Source: Betaproteobacteria bacterium Ga0077532
GTDB lineage: Bacteria > Pseudomonadota > Gammaproteobacteria > Burkholderiales > Ga0077523
Assembly (NCBI GenBank): GCA_001464895.1
Contig: LNEE01000051.1
Coordinates: 124,001-188,000 of the forward strand
DNA: 64,000 nucleotides
Direction: 5' to 3'
Both the position numbers and the translations under genes were made by a program. This document shows positions 39,141 to 50,393 of this stretch, in pieces; position 1 is the first letter of the stretch, and each line of letters opens with the position of its first letter. Under the pieces are notes generated by a model that was not told the origin of the DNA, did not search any database, and saw only the letters and a list, made by a program, of their open reading frames with translations.

Positions 39141-42100
39141 TCAGGCCGCGACTCTGGCGTCCACACCCTCGAGGCGGTCCTCGAGTTCCTCGCCCGCGCG
39201 CCGGAGCGCCTCGAGCACCGAAGGCTCGGGCGTCCAGTAGCGACGCTCGTGGGCCTCCAGCAGCCGGTTCGCCACCTTGGCGGAGGCTGTCGGGTTCAAC
39301 GCGGCGATCCGTTCGCGCATCTCGGGGTCGAGCACGAACGTTTCGGTGAGCTTCTGATACACCCAGGGCGCAACCTGTCCGGTCGTCGCCGACCAGCCCA
39401 TCGTGTTGGTGACGTGCACCTCGATCTGGCGTACGCCCTCGTAGCCGTGGGCGAGCATGCCCTCGTACCACTTCGGGTTCAGCACGCGGGTGCGGGTCTC
39501 GAGCGCGACCTGCTCGGAGAGCGTGCGCACGGTGCCGTCGCCCTTCGTCTGGTCGCCGATGTAGACCGGCGCGATCTCGGCATCGGCGCCCTTCGCACGC
39601 TTCACGGCGCGGCTGATGCCGCCCAGCGTGTCGAAGTAGGTGTCGATCGTCGTGACGCCGAGTTCCACGGAGTCGAGGTTCTGGTACGCGAGCTGGACGC
39701 TGGCGAGCACGGTCTCCAGCAGCGCCTTCTGCTGCACGGGCCGGCCGGTGCGCCCGTACGCGAAGCCCTTGCGGCGCGTGTAGGTCTCGGCGAGTTCGTC
39801 CTCGTCGTCCCAGCGGCTGTTGTCGACGAGGTGGTTCACGTTCGAACCGTAGGCACCCTCGGCGTTGCCGAAGACCCGCAGGGACGCCGTTTCGAGATCG
39901 CATCCGTTCGCGGCGACGTAGGCGAGCGCGTGGCGGCGGACGAAGTTGAACTCCTCGGGCTCATCGGCGCTCGCCGCGAGAAAACAGGCCTCGGCCAGCA
40001 GGCGGATCTGCAGGGGCAGCAGATCGCGGAAGATGCCGGACAGCGTGATCACGACGTCGACGCGCGGCCGACCGAGCTGTTCGAGCGGGATCAGTTCGGC
40101 ACCCGCGAGACGCCCGTAGCTGTCGAAGCGAGGCTTGGCGCCCAGGAGCGCGAGAGCCTGCGCGATCGGCGCGCCCTCGGTCTTCAGGTTGTCGGTGCCC
40201 CACAGCACGAGGGCGATGGTCTCGGGGAAGCCGTGCCCGTCGGCAGCGTGCCGTTCCAGCAGGCGCTCGGCCTGGCGCGAGCCGTCCTGTACCGCGAAGG
40301 CGCTCGGGATGCGGAACGGGTCGAAGCCGTGAAGATTGCGTCCGGTGGGGAGGATCTCCGGCGTGCGGAGCAGATCGCCGCCGGGCGCGGGGCGGATGAA
40401 CCGACCGTCGAGCGCCTGGAGGATGCCGGCGATCTCGTGATCGCGGGAGAGCAGCGCGTCGGTGGAAGCCAGTTCGCGCAGCAGGGAGAGCGACGCGTCG
40501 TCGGCGGTCATGCCGCCCGCGGCCAGGGCGGCCTCCGGGGATTTCCCGGCGACGATGGCCTCGATCGCCGTGCGTGCCGGATGCGCGCCATGGGAGGCCT
40601 CGGCCAGCGACAGCAGCATGTCGACGCGTTCGGAGACCGACGGGGCGCGGCCGACGACGTGCAGGCCGTAGGGGATGAGCGAGTACTCGAGTTCGAGGAC
40701 GGCCTCGCCGAGCTTCGTCACTTTCGCGGAGGCATCGTCACCCCAGGCAGGCTCGGCCGTGGCGAGGTCGAGGTCCGCGGCCTGCGCCTGGATGAGCACG
40801 GCGAGTTCGACGCGCTCGTGGTCGGACTCCGGTGCCAGACCGCGCCAGCGCTCGATGGAGGCCTTGAGGTCGATCAGCCCGCGATACAGCCCGGCCTGCG
40901 CCACGGGCGGGGTCAGGTAGCTGATGAGCGTGGCCGCGGCGCGCCGCTTGGCGATCGCGCCCTCCGACGGGTTGTTCGACGCGTAGAGGTAGAAGTTCGG
41001 GAGGTCGCCGATGAGGCGCTCGGGCCAGCACGCGCCGGACATGCCGGACTGCTTGCCGGGCATGAACTCGAGCGCACCGTGGGTCCCGAAGTGCAGCACT
41101 GCGTGTGCCGCGAAGTCTTCACGCAGCCACCGGTAGAAGGCGGAGAACGCGTGGGTCGGAGCGAAGCCGCGCTCGAACAGCAGGCGCATCGGGTCGCCCT
41201 CGTAGCCGAACGCGGGCTGGATGCCGACGAAGACATTGCCGAAGCGTTCGCCCAGCACGAAGATCGACGCGCCGTCGCTCTGCTCACGGCCCGGTGCGGG
41301 GCCCCACTGGGCTTCGATCTCGGGCAGCCAGCGCTCGCGCCGGACGTGATCGTCGACCGGGATCCGCGCGTGGACGTTGGCGGTGGCGCCGAAGCGGGCG
41401 GCATTGCCTTGGATGATCCGGTCGCGCAGTTCGTCGACCGTCGCGGGCACGTCCACCGTGTACCCCTCGCGCTTCATGGCGAGCATGGTGTTGTGCAGCG
41501 ACTCGAACACCGAGAGGAATGCTGCGGTGCCGGTGTTGCCCGCGTTGGGCGGGAAGTTGAAGAGGATAGCGGCGACCTTGCGGTTCGCGCGCTCGGCGCG
41601 GCGCAGTGCCACGAGCCGGCTCACGCGGGCGGACAGCGCATCGGCGCGCTCCGGGCACACCTGCATGTCGTGATCGTTGTCGCTGTCGGCGAAGTCGCAG
41701 CCGCGATGGCAGCCCGTGCACTTCGAGTGCGCGCCATCGGCCCGTCCACCGTAGACCATCGGGGCGGTGGAGCCGTCCAGCTCGGGAATGGCGACCATCA
41801 TCGTGCTCTCGACGGGCAGCAGCCCGCGCTCGGAGCCGCCCCACTGCTGCAGCGTCTGGAACTCGACGGGATGCACGGCGAGATACGGCACGTCGAGCTT
41901 CGCCATGATGTCCTCGGCAGCGCGCGAGTCGTTGTACGCCGGACCGCCCACGAGCGAGAAACCGGTGAGCGACACGACGGCATCGACCGTGGCGCGACCG
42001 CCCTGGACGAAGAACTGTTCGATGGCGGGCCGGGAATCGAGGCCCGTGGCGAACGCCGGCACGACGCGCAGTCCGCGCGCTTCGAGCGCCGTGATCACGC

Positions 42101-42881
42101 CGTCGTAGTGGCCGGTGTTGCCCGCGAGCAGATACGAGCGCATCAGCAGCAGACCGACCGTACCGTTCTTCCCGGCGGTGGCCACGGAGGGCAGCGTCAG
42201 GGCGTCCTCGGACATGCGCTTCGGCATGCGCGGGTGGTAGATGCCGACCTCGGGATAGTCGACCGGCGGACGCACCCGCACCACACCACGGAGGGCGCGC
42301 CGCGGACCGTCGGCATAGCGGTCGACCAAGAACTGGACCATGCCGGTCATGTTCTCTTCCGAACCGGCAAGCCAGTATTGAAGGGTCAGGAAGTAGGCGC
42401 GGACGTCCTGCGCGGTGCCGGGGATGAAGCGAAGCAACTGGGGGATGCGGCGGAGCATCTTCATCTGCTTGGCGCCCTCTGAGGCACCGTGCTTCTTCTC
42501 GCCGGCCTTGCCGCGCAGGCGCTTCAGGAGCGCCATCGGACCACTCACCGTGCCGTCCATGCTGAAGCGGCCCATGCGCGTGAGACGCATCACCTCGGAC
42601 GCGCTCATGGCACACACCATGGCGTCGCAATGGTCGCGTCGCGCCTTCAGTGCGGGCAGCACCGGGAGGAAGTGATCCTCCATGAACAGCATCGTGGCGA
42701 TGATGATGTCGCCGGCGGCGATGTCCGCGCAGCAGCGCTCGAGGGCACCCGGGTCATCGCTCCATTCCGACGCAGCGTGAACGCTGAGAGAGAGGCCGGG
42801 CATCTCGCGCGACAGCGCCGAGCGACCCCGCCCCATCGCGCTCAGCGCGTGGCTGTCCATCGTGACGATCACGACGCGCAT
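39141..42881 (-). CDS. bchH: Magnesium chelatase subunit H
   Basis: 1246 residues, the usual size for BchH. It contains CobN-like blocks such as VLHFGTHGALEFMPGKQSGM, which carry His/Glu residues implicated in porphyrin binding, and LILPTGRNLHGFDPFRIPS-type stretches near the C-terminus. It binds protoporphyrin IX and is the site of Mg insertion driven by BchID. The ATG at 42881 (MRVVIVTMDSHALSAM) is 10 bp after bchB; the longer N-terminal frame lies over bchB and is rejected. A very long open frame on the other strand is compositional. Confidence 0.97.
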   Translation of the reverse strand: MRVVIVTMDSHALSAMGRGRSALSREMPGLSLSVHAASEWSDDPGALERCCADIAAGDIIIATMLFMEDHFLPVLPALKARRDHCDAMVCAMSASEVMRLTRMGRFSMDGTVSGPMALLKRLRGKAGEKKHGASEGAKQMKMLRRIPQLLRFIPGTAQDVRAYFLTLQYWLAGSEENMTGMVQFLVDRYADGPRRALRGVVRVRPPVDYPEVGIYHPRMPKRMSEDALTLPSVATAGKNGTVGLLLMRSYLLAGNTGHYDGVITALEARGLRVVPAFATGLDSRPAIEQFFVQGGRATVDAVVSLTGFSLVGGPAYNDSRAAEDIMAKLDVPYLAVHPVEFQTLQQWGGSERGLLPVESTMMVAIPELDGSTAPMVYGGRADGAHSKCTGCHRGCDFADSDNDHDMQVCPERADALSARVSRLVALRRAERANRKVAAILFNFPPNAGNTGTAAFLSVFESLHNTMLAMKREGYTVDVPATVDELRDRIIQGNAARFGATANVHARIPVDDHVRRERWLPEIEAQWGPAPGREQSDGASIFVLGERFGNVFVGIQPAFGYEGDPMRLLFERGFAPTHAFSAFYRWLREDFAAHAVLHFGTHGALEFMPGKQSGMSGACWPERLIGDLPNFYLYASNNPSEGAIAKRRAAATLISYLTPPVAQAGLYRGLIDLKASIERWRGLAPESDHERVELAVLIQAQAADLDLATAEPAWGDDASAKVTKLGEAVLELEYSLIPYGLHVVGRAPSVSERVDMLLSLAEASHGAHPARTAIEAIVAGKSPEAALAAGGMTADDASLSLLRELASTDALLSRDHEIAGILQALDGRFIRPAPGGDLLRTPEILPTGRNLHGFDPFRIPSAFAVQDGSRQAERLLERHAADGHGFPETIALVLWGTDNLKTEGAPIAQALALLGAKPRFDSYGRLAGAELIPLEQLGRPRVDVVITLSGIFRDLLPLQIRLLAEACFLAASADEPEEFNFVRRHALAYVAANGCDLETASLRVFGNAEGAYGSNVNHLVDNSRWDDEDELAETYTRRKGFAYGRTGRPVQQKALLETVLASVQLAYQNLDSVELGVTTIDTYFDTLGGISRAVKRAKGADAEIAPVYIGDQTKGDGTVRTLSEQVALETRTRVLNPKWYEGMLAHGYEGVRQIEVHVTNTMGWSATTGQVAPWVYQKLTETFVLDPEMRERIAALNPTASAKVANRLLEAHERRYWTPEPSVLEALRRAGEELEDRLEGVDARVAA

Positions 42882-42891
42882 CGGCGTCGGA

Positions 42892-44586
42892 TCAGCGGCC
42901 GAAGTGGGCTTTGGCATCGTAGAGCGTCTCCACGGTAATGGTCTTGACGCCGCGCTCGTGGGCGTAGCGTTCGGTGTTCCGACGGGCCTTGCCGCGGACG
43001 AAGAAGGGGATCTTGCGAAGTTCCCGCTCGGCTTCGGCCGCCCATGGGACGGTGGCATCGGTTGCCGCGGCCTGCGCTGCCGCGGCGGGTGCTTCGACGA
43101 TCGCTGCAACAGACCCGGACGCAGGTTCGGTCGCCACGGTTTCGTGTGTCGCGGGAACCGGCGCGACGGCTGCGGGGGCAACCTCCGATCCGGTGACCCT
43201 TGCTTCGGTGGCGGCACCCAGGTGCGACGGGGGTGCGTCGTCGTGGAACTCGAAGTCGTCGCGGAACATCTGCAGCAGGTGTTCTTCGAGCCCCATCACC
43301 AGCGGATGGACCCAGGCATCGAAGAGCACGTTGGCGCCCTCGAAACCGAACACCGGGCTGTAGCGCGCAGGGACGTCCTGCACGTGCATCGGCGTGGAGA
43401 TCACGGCACAGGCAATGCCGAGCCGCTTCGCGATGTGCCGTTCCATCTGCGTGCCGAGCACCAGCTCCGGTGCGGCGTCCGCGATGGCCTTCTCGACTTC
43501 GAGATAGTCGTCGGTGATGAGCGGCTCGACGCCGTAGATGCGGGCTGCGTCGCGCACGGGCCGGGCGAGTTCGCGGCTGTAGGTGCCCAGGCCGACGACG
43601 GTGAACCCCATCTCCTCGGCGGCGATCCGGGCCGCTGCGACCGCGTGGGTGGCATCGCCGAAGACGAACACGCGCTTGCCGGTGAGATAGGTGGAATCGA
43701 CGGAACGGGCGTACCAGGCGAGGCGCGACTTGGATGAATCGAACCCGGCGGCACCGGGACGTTCACGGCCCAGGACCGGTGAGGCGTCGACACCGGCGAG
43801 CGCCGCGACCTCGGCCACGAACTCGCGGGTGGCCGACAGGCCCATGGGAACGGTCTTCGCGCATGGCATCCCGAACGTGCGCTGGAGCCAGGCGGCCGTG
43901 ATGCCGGAGATCTCCGGGTAAAGATCGATGTTGAAGTCGGCGTCGGGAAGGCGGGCGATGTCCTCCGGCGTCGCGTTGAGCGGCACGACCGCGTTCACGT
44001 CGATGCCGAGTTCACCGAGCAGGCGGGTGATCTCGACGACGTCGTCGCGGCAGCGGAAGCCGAGGACCGTCGGCCCGAGCAGATTGGCGCTGGGACGGCG
44101 CTGCGGATCACGCGCGGGACGCGGCGTGCCAGGCGCCGGGATGCGGTGCGCGAGCAGCCGGCGCACCAGCTGGTACAGCGTCTCGGCGGCACCCCAGTTC
44201 TCTTTCTTGGAGTACGAGGGAAGCTCCAGCGGCACGACAGGGATCGGGAGGTTCATGCCCTGCACCAGGGTGCCGGCCTGATCCTGCAGCAGTTCCGCGG
44301 TGCAGGACTCGCCGACCAGCAGCGCGCGCGGCTTGAAGCGGTCGACGGCCTCGGCGGCGGCCCGCGTCACGAGTTCGGCGGTGCTGCCGCCGAGATCGCG
44401 GGCCTGGAACGTCGTGTAGGTGACCGGCGGGCGGCGATCGCGCCGCTCGATCATCGTGAAGAGCAGATCGGCGTAGGTGTCGCCCTGTGGCGCGTGGAGC
44501 ACGTAGTGCACGCCCTCCATCGAGGTCGCGATGCGCATGGCGCCGACGTGGGGCGGGCCTTCGTAAGTCCAGAGGGTCAGTTGCAT
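42892..44586 (-). CDS. bchB: Light-independent protochlorophyllide reductase subunit B
   Basis: 564 residues. The start [20 protein letters not shown] is invariant in the family, and Asp36, the unusual aspartate ligand of the shared 4Fe-4S cluster, is present. With BchN it forms the catalytic heterotetramer. An Ala/Val/Pro-rich insertion (about residues 455-510: [21 protein letters not shown]) separates the catalytic body from the C-terminal helical domain ([20 protein letters not shown]), making it ~40 residues longer than typical. Confidence 0.96.
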   Translation of the reverse strand: MQLTLWTYEGPPHVGAMRIATSMEGVHYVLHAPQGDTYADLLFTMIERRDRRPPVTYTTFQARDLGGSTAELVTRAAAEAVDRFKPRALLVGESCTAELLQDQAGTLVQGMNLPIPVVPLELPSYSKKENWGAAETLYQLVRRLLAHRIPAPGTPRPARDPQRRPSANLLGPTVLGFRCRDDVVEITRLLGELGIDVNAVVPLNATPEDIARLPDADFNIDLYPEISGITAAWLQRTFGMPCAKTVPMGLSATREFVAEVAALAGVDASPVLGRERPGAAGFDSSKSRLAWYARSVDSTYLTGKRVFVFGDATHAVAAARIAAEEMGFTVVGLGTYSRELARPVRDAARIYGVEPLITDDYLEVEKAIADAAPELVLGTQMERHIAKRLGIACAVISTPMHVQDVPARYSPVFGFEGANVLFDAWVHPLVMGLEEHLLQMFRDDFEFHDDAPPSHLGAATEARVTGSEVAPAAVAPVPATHETVATEPASGSVAAIVEAPAAAAQAAATDATVPWAAEAERELRKIPFFVRGKARRNTERYAHERGVKTITVETLYDAKAHFGR

Positions 44587-44625
44587 TGCAGCCTCATGTG
44601 CATCGTTCGCTCAATCATCGTTCGC

Positions 44626-46545
<1,920 letters not shown>

Positions 46546-46753
46546 TCTTTTCGCGGTTGTACGAAATTCTCGTCACACAAGAAGTCTCGGGTGTACTCTC
46601 CCCGGACGTGAGCCATCCGAAGTGGATGGATCGATCCTGAAATGATCCGCAGCGCAAGCTCGGACGGAGCAACACAGCACGGATCGGCGCGCAGACAACA
46701 ACTGTTCGCTAACTTTCGCGCGTATGTCGATGTTGCCGCTGGGGGGGAAGCCC

Positions 46754-47704
46754 ATGGATGGCCTGAGACACCGGATTCTGGAAAGCGCGGGCGAACAGAA
46801 GGGCGACGCCGATCGTTCTCGCAAGCCTGCAGTCGTGGAGCATGGCGCCGAGCAAGGCGCCCGCAACGCGCGCACCGACATCCATAAACAACACAGTGGC
46901 ATTGCCAGCACGATCGAATTCGAGATCGTGCCCAGGCTGGTGCTTGCCCATCGATCCGGCTTCACGTCGGGCGCCTCGGCTGGCGCGGGCGATGTACTTT
47001 CCGGTGGCGTCAACGGACTAGCCGGACTCGACTGGCGCCCCGGCACCGAACAGGTGGCTGAGTTCTCGCAGATCGTGCTCGCGCGCGACGTGGCCGATGC
47101 GTTTGCCTACATCGAGAGCCTGCGCAGTCGCGGCACCTCGCTGGAGGCCATCTATCTGGATCTCCTCGCGCCGTCGGCGCGGTACCTCGGAGATCTGTGG
47201 GAGGAGGATCTCGCGGACTTCACCGCAGTGACGGTGGGGTTGTGGCGCCTCCAGCAGATCGTCAGGGATCTCGGTTCCTCATTCGTTCAGGAATCCGATC
47301 AACGCGAACAGGGCCGTCGGCTTCTCCTCGCTCCGGGCATGGGAGAGCAGCACAGCTTCGGGCTCTTCATGGTCGGGGAGTTCTTCCGCCGCGCCGGCTG
47401 GGACGTCTGGGCGCAGGGCGCTTCAACATCCGATGAACTGGTCGAGATCGTTCGTCGGGAATGGTTCGCAGTGATCGGGCTGTCCGTGGCCTGTGAATCG
47501 CATCTCGAAGGACTGGCGTCGGTGATTCTTCGTCTGCGCCGCGCTTCACGCAATCGCAGTGTGGGTATCATGGTGGGCGGTCGCGCCTTTTCCGAGCATC
47601 CCGAATTCGTCGCCCTGGTCGGCGCGGACGCGTCCGCAGTCGACGGGAGGCAGGCATGTCTACAGGCCGAAAGCCTGCTCGCCATGCTCGCGCGCCGCTG
47701 CTGA
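46754..47704 (+). CDS. aerR: AerR/PpaA-type cobalamin-binding regulator of photosynthesis
   Basis: 316 residues. The C-terminal half is a B12-binding-like (SCHIC) domain: LGDLWEEDLADFTAVTVGLW, then LAPGMGEQHSFGLFMVGEFF with His200 at the position of the cobalamin ligand in AerR. Such proteins antagonise PpsR/CrtJ when carrying B12, linking light and cobalamin to pigment genes. ATG at 46754 (MDGLRHRIL) follows GGGGGGAAG; an ATG at 46724 is an alternative. It lies 67 bp before ppsR, its known partner, and diverges from bchF. The N-terminal ~90 residues are variable and partly disordered. Confidence 0.88.
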   Translation: MDGLRHRILESAGEQKGDADRSRKPAVVEHGAEQGARNARTDIHKQHSGIASTIEFEIVPRLVLAHRSGFTSGASAGAGDVLSGGVNGLAGLDWRPGTEQVAEFSQIVLARDVADAFAYIESLRSRGTSLEAIYLDLLAPSARYLGDLWEEDLADFTAVTVGLWRLQQIVRDLGSSFVQESDQREQGRRLLLAPGMGEQHSFGLFMVGEFFRRAGWDVWAQGASTSDELVEIVRREWFAVIGLSVACESHLEGLASVILRLRRASRNRSVGIMVGGRAFSEHPEFVALVGADASAVDGRQACLQAESLLAMLARRC

Positions 47705-47771
47705 CCACCAATCCTCCGAACACGGGCGGGGCCCCCTGGAGTGGCCCTCGCCTGCATGGGTTTTTGCCAAC

Positions 47772-49196
47772 GTGAAACGCTTCAAATCCCCGAAGAGAAC
47801 GCTGGGGGACCTGGATGCCGAAGCCGCCGGCGCGCTGATCACAGCCGCTGCGGACGTGACCCTCATCATCGACGCGAAGGGAGTCATTCGCGACATGGCC
47901 TTCGGTAGCGACGAACTCGCCAGGGAACTCAACGGGGCCGGTCAGTGGATCGGCCAGCCATGGGTGGACACCGTGGCGTCCGACTCCCGATCGAAGGTGG
48001 AATCCCTCATCGACGAAGCCCGCAACAACGCCGAGACCCGCTGGCGCCAGGTGAACCATGCCTCCGCGCGGGGCGGTGACATTCCGGTGCTCTACTCGAC
48101 GATGCAACTGGGCCGCACGCAGCGCATGGTCGCCGTCGGCCGGGATCTCCGCGCGATCGCGACACTTCAGCAACGGCTGGTGGATGCCCAGCAGTCCATG
48201 GAGCGCGACTACTGGCGGCTGCGGCACGCCGAGACACGCTACCGCCTGCTGTTCCAGATGGCCTCCGAGGCGGTGCTGATCGTCGACTCCGCCACCCAGA
48301 AGATCGTCGAGGCGAACCCCGCCGCCGATCATCTCTTCGGCGAGGGTGGCCGGCCCGTCGTGGGTCGCACGTTCCCGCAGGGCCTGGACGCCGAGAGCAC
48401 CGAGGGGATTCAGCTCGTGCTTGCGCGGGTCCGCAGTTCGGGTCGCGCTGACGACGTCCGCGTGCGCCTGGCCGATGGCCGCAACGAGATCCTGATGTCC
48501 GCCTTCCTGTTCCGGCAGGAGGATTCTTCCTTCTTCCTGGTCAGGCTCGCTTCCCCGGAGCGCAACCAGGCCGCATCGGGCGTCGGCGAACAGTCGAAGC
48601 TGCTGGAACTGGTCCGCAGCACACCCGACGGCTTCGTGGTCACCGGCCCAGACGGACGCATCCTTTCGGCGAACCGGGCCTTCCTGGATCTCGCGCAGAT
48701 CGCGAACGAGGAACAGGCCCAGGGCGAATCCCTCGACCGCTGGCTGGGGCGCCCGGGCGTCGACCTGAACGTCATGATCGCGAATCTACGGCAGCACGGA
48801 TCGCTGCGCCTTTTCGCGACGACCCTGCGCGGCGAATACGGCTATGTGGCCGAGGTCGAGATCTCGGCGGTGTCGGTGATGGATGGCGATCAGCAATGCT
48901 GCGGCTTCATGATCCGCAACGTCGGCCCGAGGGTGTCCCCCGATGGCCGACCGGGCCGGGAGCTGCCGCGATCCGTGGAACAACTCACCGAGCTGGTCGG
49001 GCGCGTCTCGCTGAAGGAGATGGTCCGCGAGGCCACCGATGTGATCGAGCGCCTCTGCATCGAAGCTGCGCTCGAACTGACCGGCGACAATCGCGCATCG
49101 GCTGCCGAAATGCTGGGGCTTTCCCGGCAGAGTCTCTACGTGAAGCTGCGTCGCTACGGCCTCGGTGACCTCGCGCCGGACGGCGCAAAGGCCTGA
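47772..49196 (+). CDS. ppsR: PpsR/CrtJ transcriptional repressor of photosynthesis genes (copy 1)
   Basis: 474 residues from GTG. Order: N-terminal PAS (DVTLIIDAKGVIRDMA), a coiled Q-linker (QQRLVDAQQSMERDYWRLRH), PAS1 (YRLLFQMASEAVLIVD), PAS2 (LLELVRSTPDGFVVTG) and a FIS-type HTH at the C-terminus (NRASAAEMLGLSRQSLYVKL). Cys429, just before the HTH, is the redox-active Cys position of CrtJ. It represses bch, crt and puc genes aerobically by binding TGT-N12-ACA, boxes of which flank several operons here. The start upstream would run into aerR. AerR next door is the likely antirepressor. Confidence 0.94.
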   Translation: MKRFKSPKRTLGDLDAEAAGALITAAADVTLIIDAKGVIRDMAFGSDELARELNGAGQWIGQPWVDTVASDSRSKVESLIDEARNNAETRWRQVNHASARGGDIPVLYSTMQLGRTQRMVAVGRDLRAIATLQQRLVDAQQSMERDYWRLRHAETRYRLLFQMASEAVLIVDSATQKIVEANPAADHLFGEGGRPVVGRTFPQGLDAESTEGIQLVLARVRSSGRADDVRVRLADGRNEILMSAFLFRQEDSSFFLVRLASPERNQAASGVGEQSKLLELVRSTPDGFVVTGPDGRILSANRAFLDLAQIANEEQAQGESLDRWLGRPGVDLNVMIANLRQHGSLRLFATTLRGEYGYVAEVEISAVSVMDGDQQCCGFMIRNVGPRVSPDGRPGRELPRSVEQLTELVGRVSLKEMVREATDVIERLCIEAALELTGDNRASAAEMLGLSRQSLYVKLRRYGLGDLAPDGAKA

Positions 49197-49212
49197 GCGT
49201 TCGTCCGGATGA

Positions 49213-49242
49213 TCCGCGGCGAGGGGGTTTCCCTCCCGCGGA
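49213..49242 (+). terminator. Probable terminator hairpin after ppsR
   Basis: TCCGCGG (49213-49219) and GAGGG (49221-49225) pair with CCCTC and CCGCGGA (49231-49242) around GGTTT, a 12-bp stem with one bulged C, 16 bp after the ppsR stop. No U-run follows. The rest of the 285-bp spacer to bchG shows only the bchG promoter at its end. Confidence 0.55.
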
Positions 49243-49434
49243 GGAATGCCCTCCCCACTCCCCCGCTCACCACGTCGCATCCAGTCCACCGGGACTCGCG
49301 CAGCGCACGCCGTCGCGGACCGGTCCGCGGTCAGTCCGTCGGGCCATGGGCATGGAAATCGGTCGTTTGGCGCGGTGAGCGCATCCCCGGCTCTTCGACC
49401 GATGGCGGGCTCCAGGGCAGTACGCGACACGAAG

Positions 49435-49475
49435 TGTCATTTTTTGTTGACACAAAATAGTGTCAGGCCTACCGT
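49435..49475 (+). promoter_or_regulatory. bchG promoter with perfect PpsR box
   Basis: TGTCATTTTTTGTTGACA (49435-49452) is a perfect TGT-N12-ACA box. It includes TTGACA (49447-49452) as -35; TACCGT at 49470-49475, 17 bp on, is a weak -10. A second dyad, TGACACAAAATAGTGTCA (49448-49465), overlaps. The predicted transcription start falls at or next to the bchG ATG (49482). Confidence 0.7.
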
Positions 49476-49481
49476 TCACCC

Positions 49482-50393
49482 ATGGAACGTTCGGTCCCCA
49501 CCACAAGCTCATCGCTGCCCGCGCCGTCGGCGGTTCTAGAACTGCTGAAGCCCATCACGTGGTTCCCGCCGATGTGGGCATTCGGGTGCGGTGTCGTGTC
49601 TGCAGGCACATCCACCGAAGGTCGCTGGGGCGTCATCGCGGCGGGCATCGCGCTGGCAGGCCCGCTGGTATGCGCGACGAGTCAGGCCGTGAACGACTGG
49701 TTCGATCGCCACGTGGATGCGATCAACGAACCGAACCGCCCGATCCCCTCGGGGCGCATTCCCGGCCGATGGGGACTCTGGATCGCGATCATCTGGACAC
49801 TCCTGTCAGCGGTGGTGGCGATGTCCCTGGGCCCCGTCGTCACCGTCGCCGCGGTCTGCGGGATCGCGCTCGCATGGGCCTACAGCGCACCGCCTTTCCG
49901 ACTCAAGCGCAACGGCTGGTGGGGAAACAGCGCCGTGGCCGCCTGCTACGAGGGGCTGCCCTGGATCACGGGCGCCGCGGTGATGCTGGGCGGTGCCCTG
50001 CCCTCCCCCGAGATCCTCGTCATGGCCGCGCTCTACAGCGTCGGCGCCCACGGGATCATGACGCTGAACGACTTCAAATCCGTCGAGGGTGATCTCCGCA
50101 TGGGCATCGGCTCCCTGCCGGCGAAGCTCGGCGTCGAGGGTGCCGGTCGTGCCGCATGCCTTTTCATGGCGCTACCCCAGGTGGTGGTCGCCGGGCTGCT
50201 GCTGGGATGGAATCACCCGTGGCACGCCGCCATCGTCGCGACCTCACTCGTGACCCAGCTCGCCCTGATGGCGAGGCTGCTCCGATCCCCGCGTGAACTG
50301 GCCCCCTGGTACAACGGCACCGGCGTCACGCTGTACGTGCTGGGGATGCTCGTCACTGCCTTCGCGCTCCGGGCGCCTGCCATTCCGTCGTGA
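49482..50393 (+). CDS. bchG: Bacteriochlorophyll synthase (geranylgeranyl/phytyl transferase)
   Basis: 303 residues, UbiA prenyltransferase fold with about eight helices. The two Asp motifs are NDWFDRHVDAINEPNRPIPS and NDFKSVEGDLRMGIGSLP. It attaches geranylgeranyl diphosphate to bacteriochlorophyllide a. It lacks a good ribosome site and may be translated from a very short leader. Its stop overlaps the next gene (GTGA), giving the operon bchG-MFS-bchP-tspO. Confidence 0.95.
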   Translation: MERSVPTTSSSLPAPSAVLELLKPITWFPPMWAFGCGVVSAGTSTEGRWGVIAAGIALAGPLVCATSQAVNDWFDRHVDAINEPNRPIPSGRIPGRWGLWIAIIWTLLSAVVAMSLGPVVTVAAVCGIALAWAYSAPPFRLKRNGWWGNSAVAACYEGLPWITGAAVMLGGALPSPEILVMAALYSVGAHGIMTLNDFKSVEGDLRMGIGSLPAKLGVEGAGRAACLFMALPQVVVAGLLLGWNHPWHAAIVATSLVTQLALMARLLRSPRELAPWYNGTGVTLYVLGMLVTAFALRAPAIPS

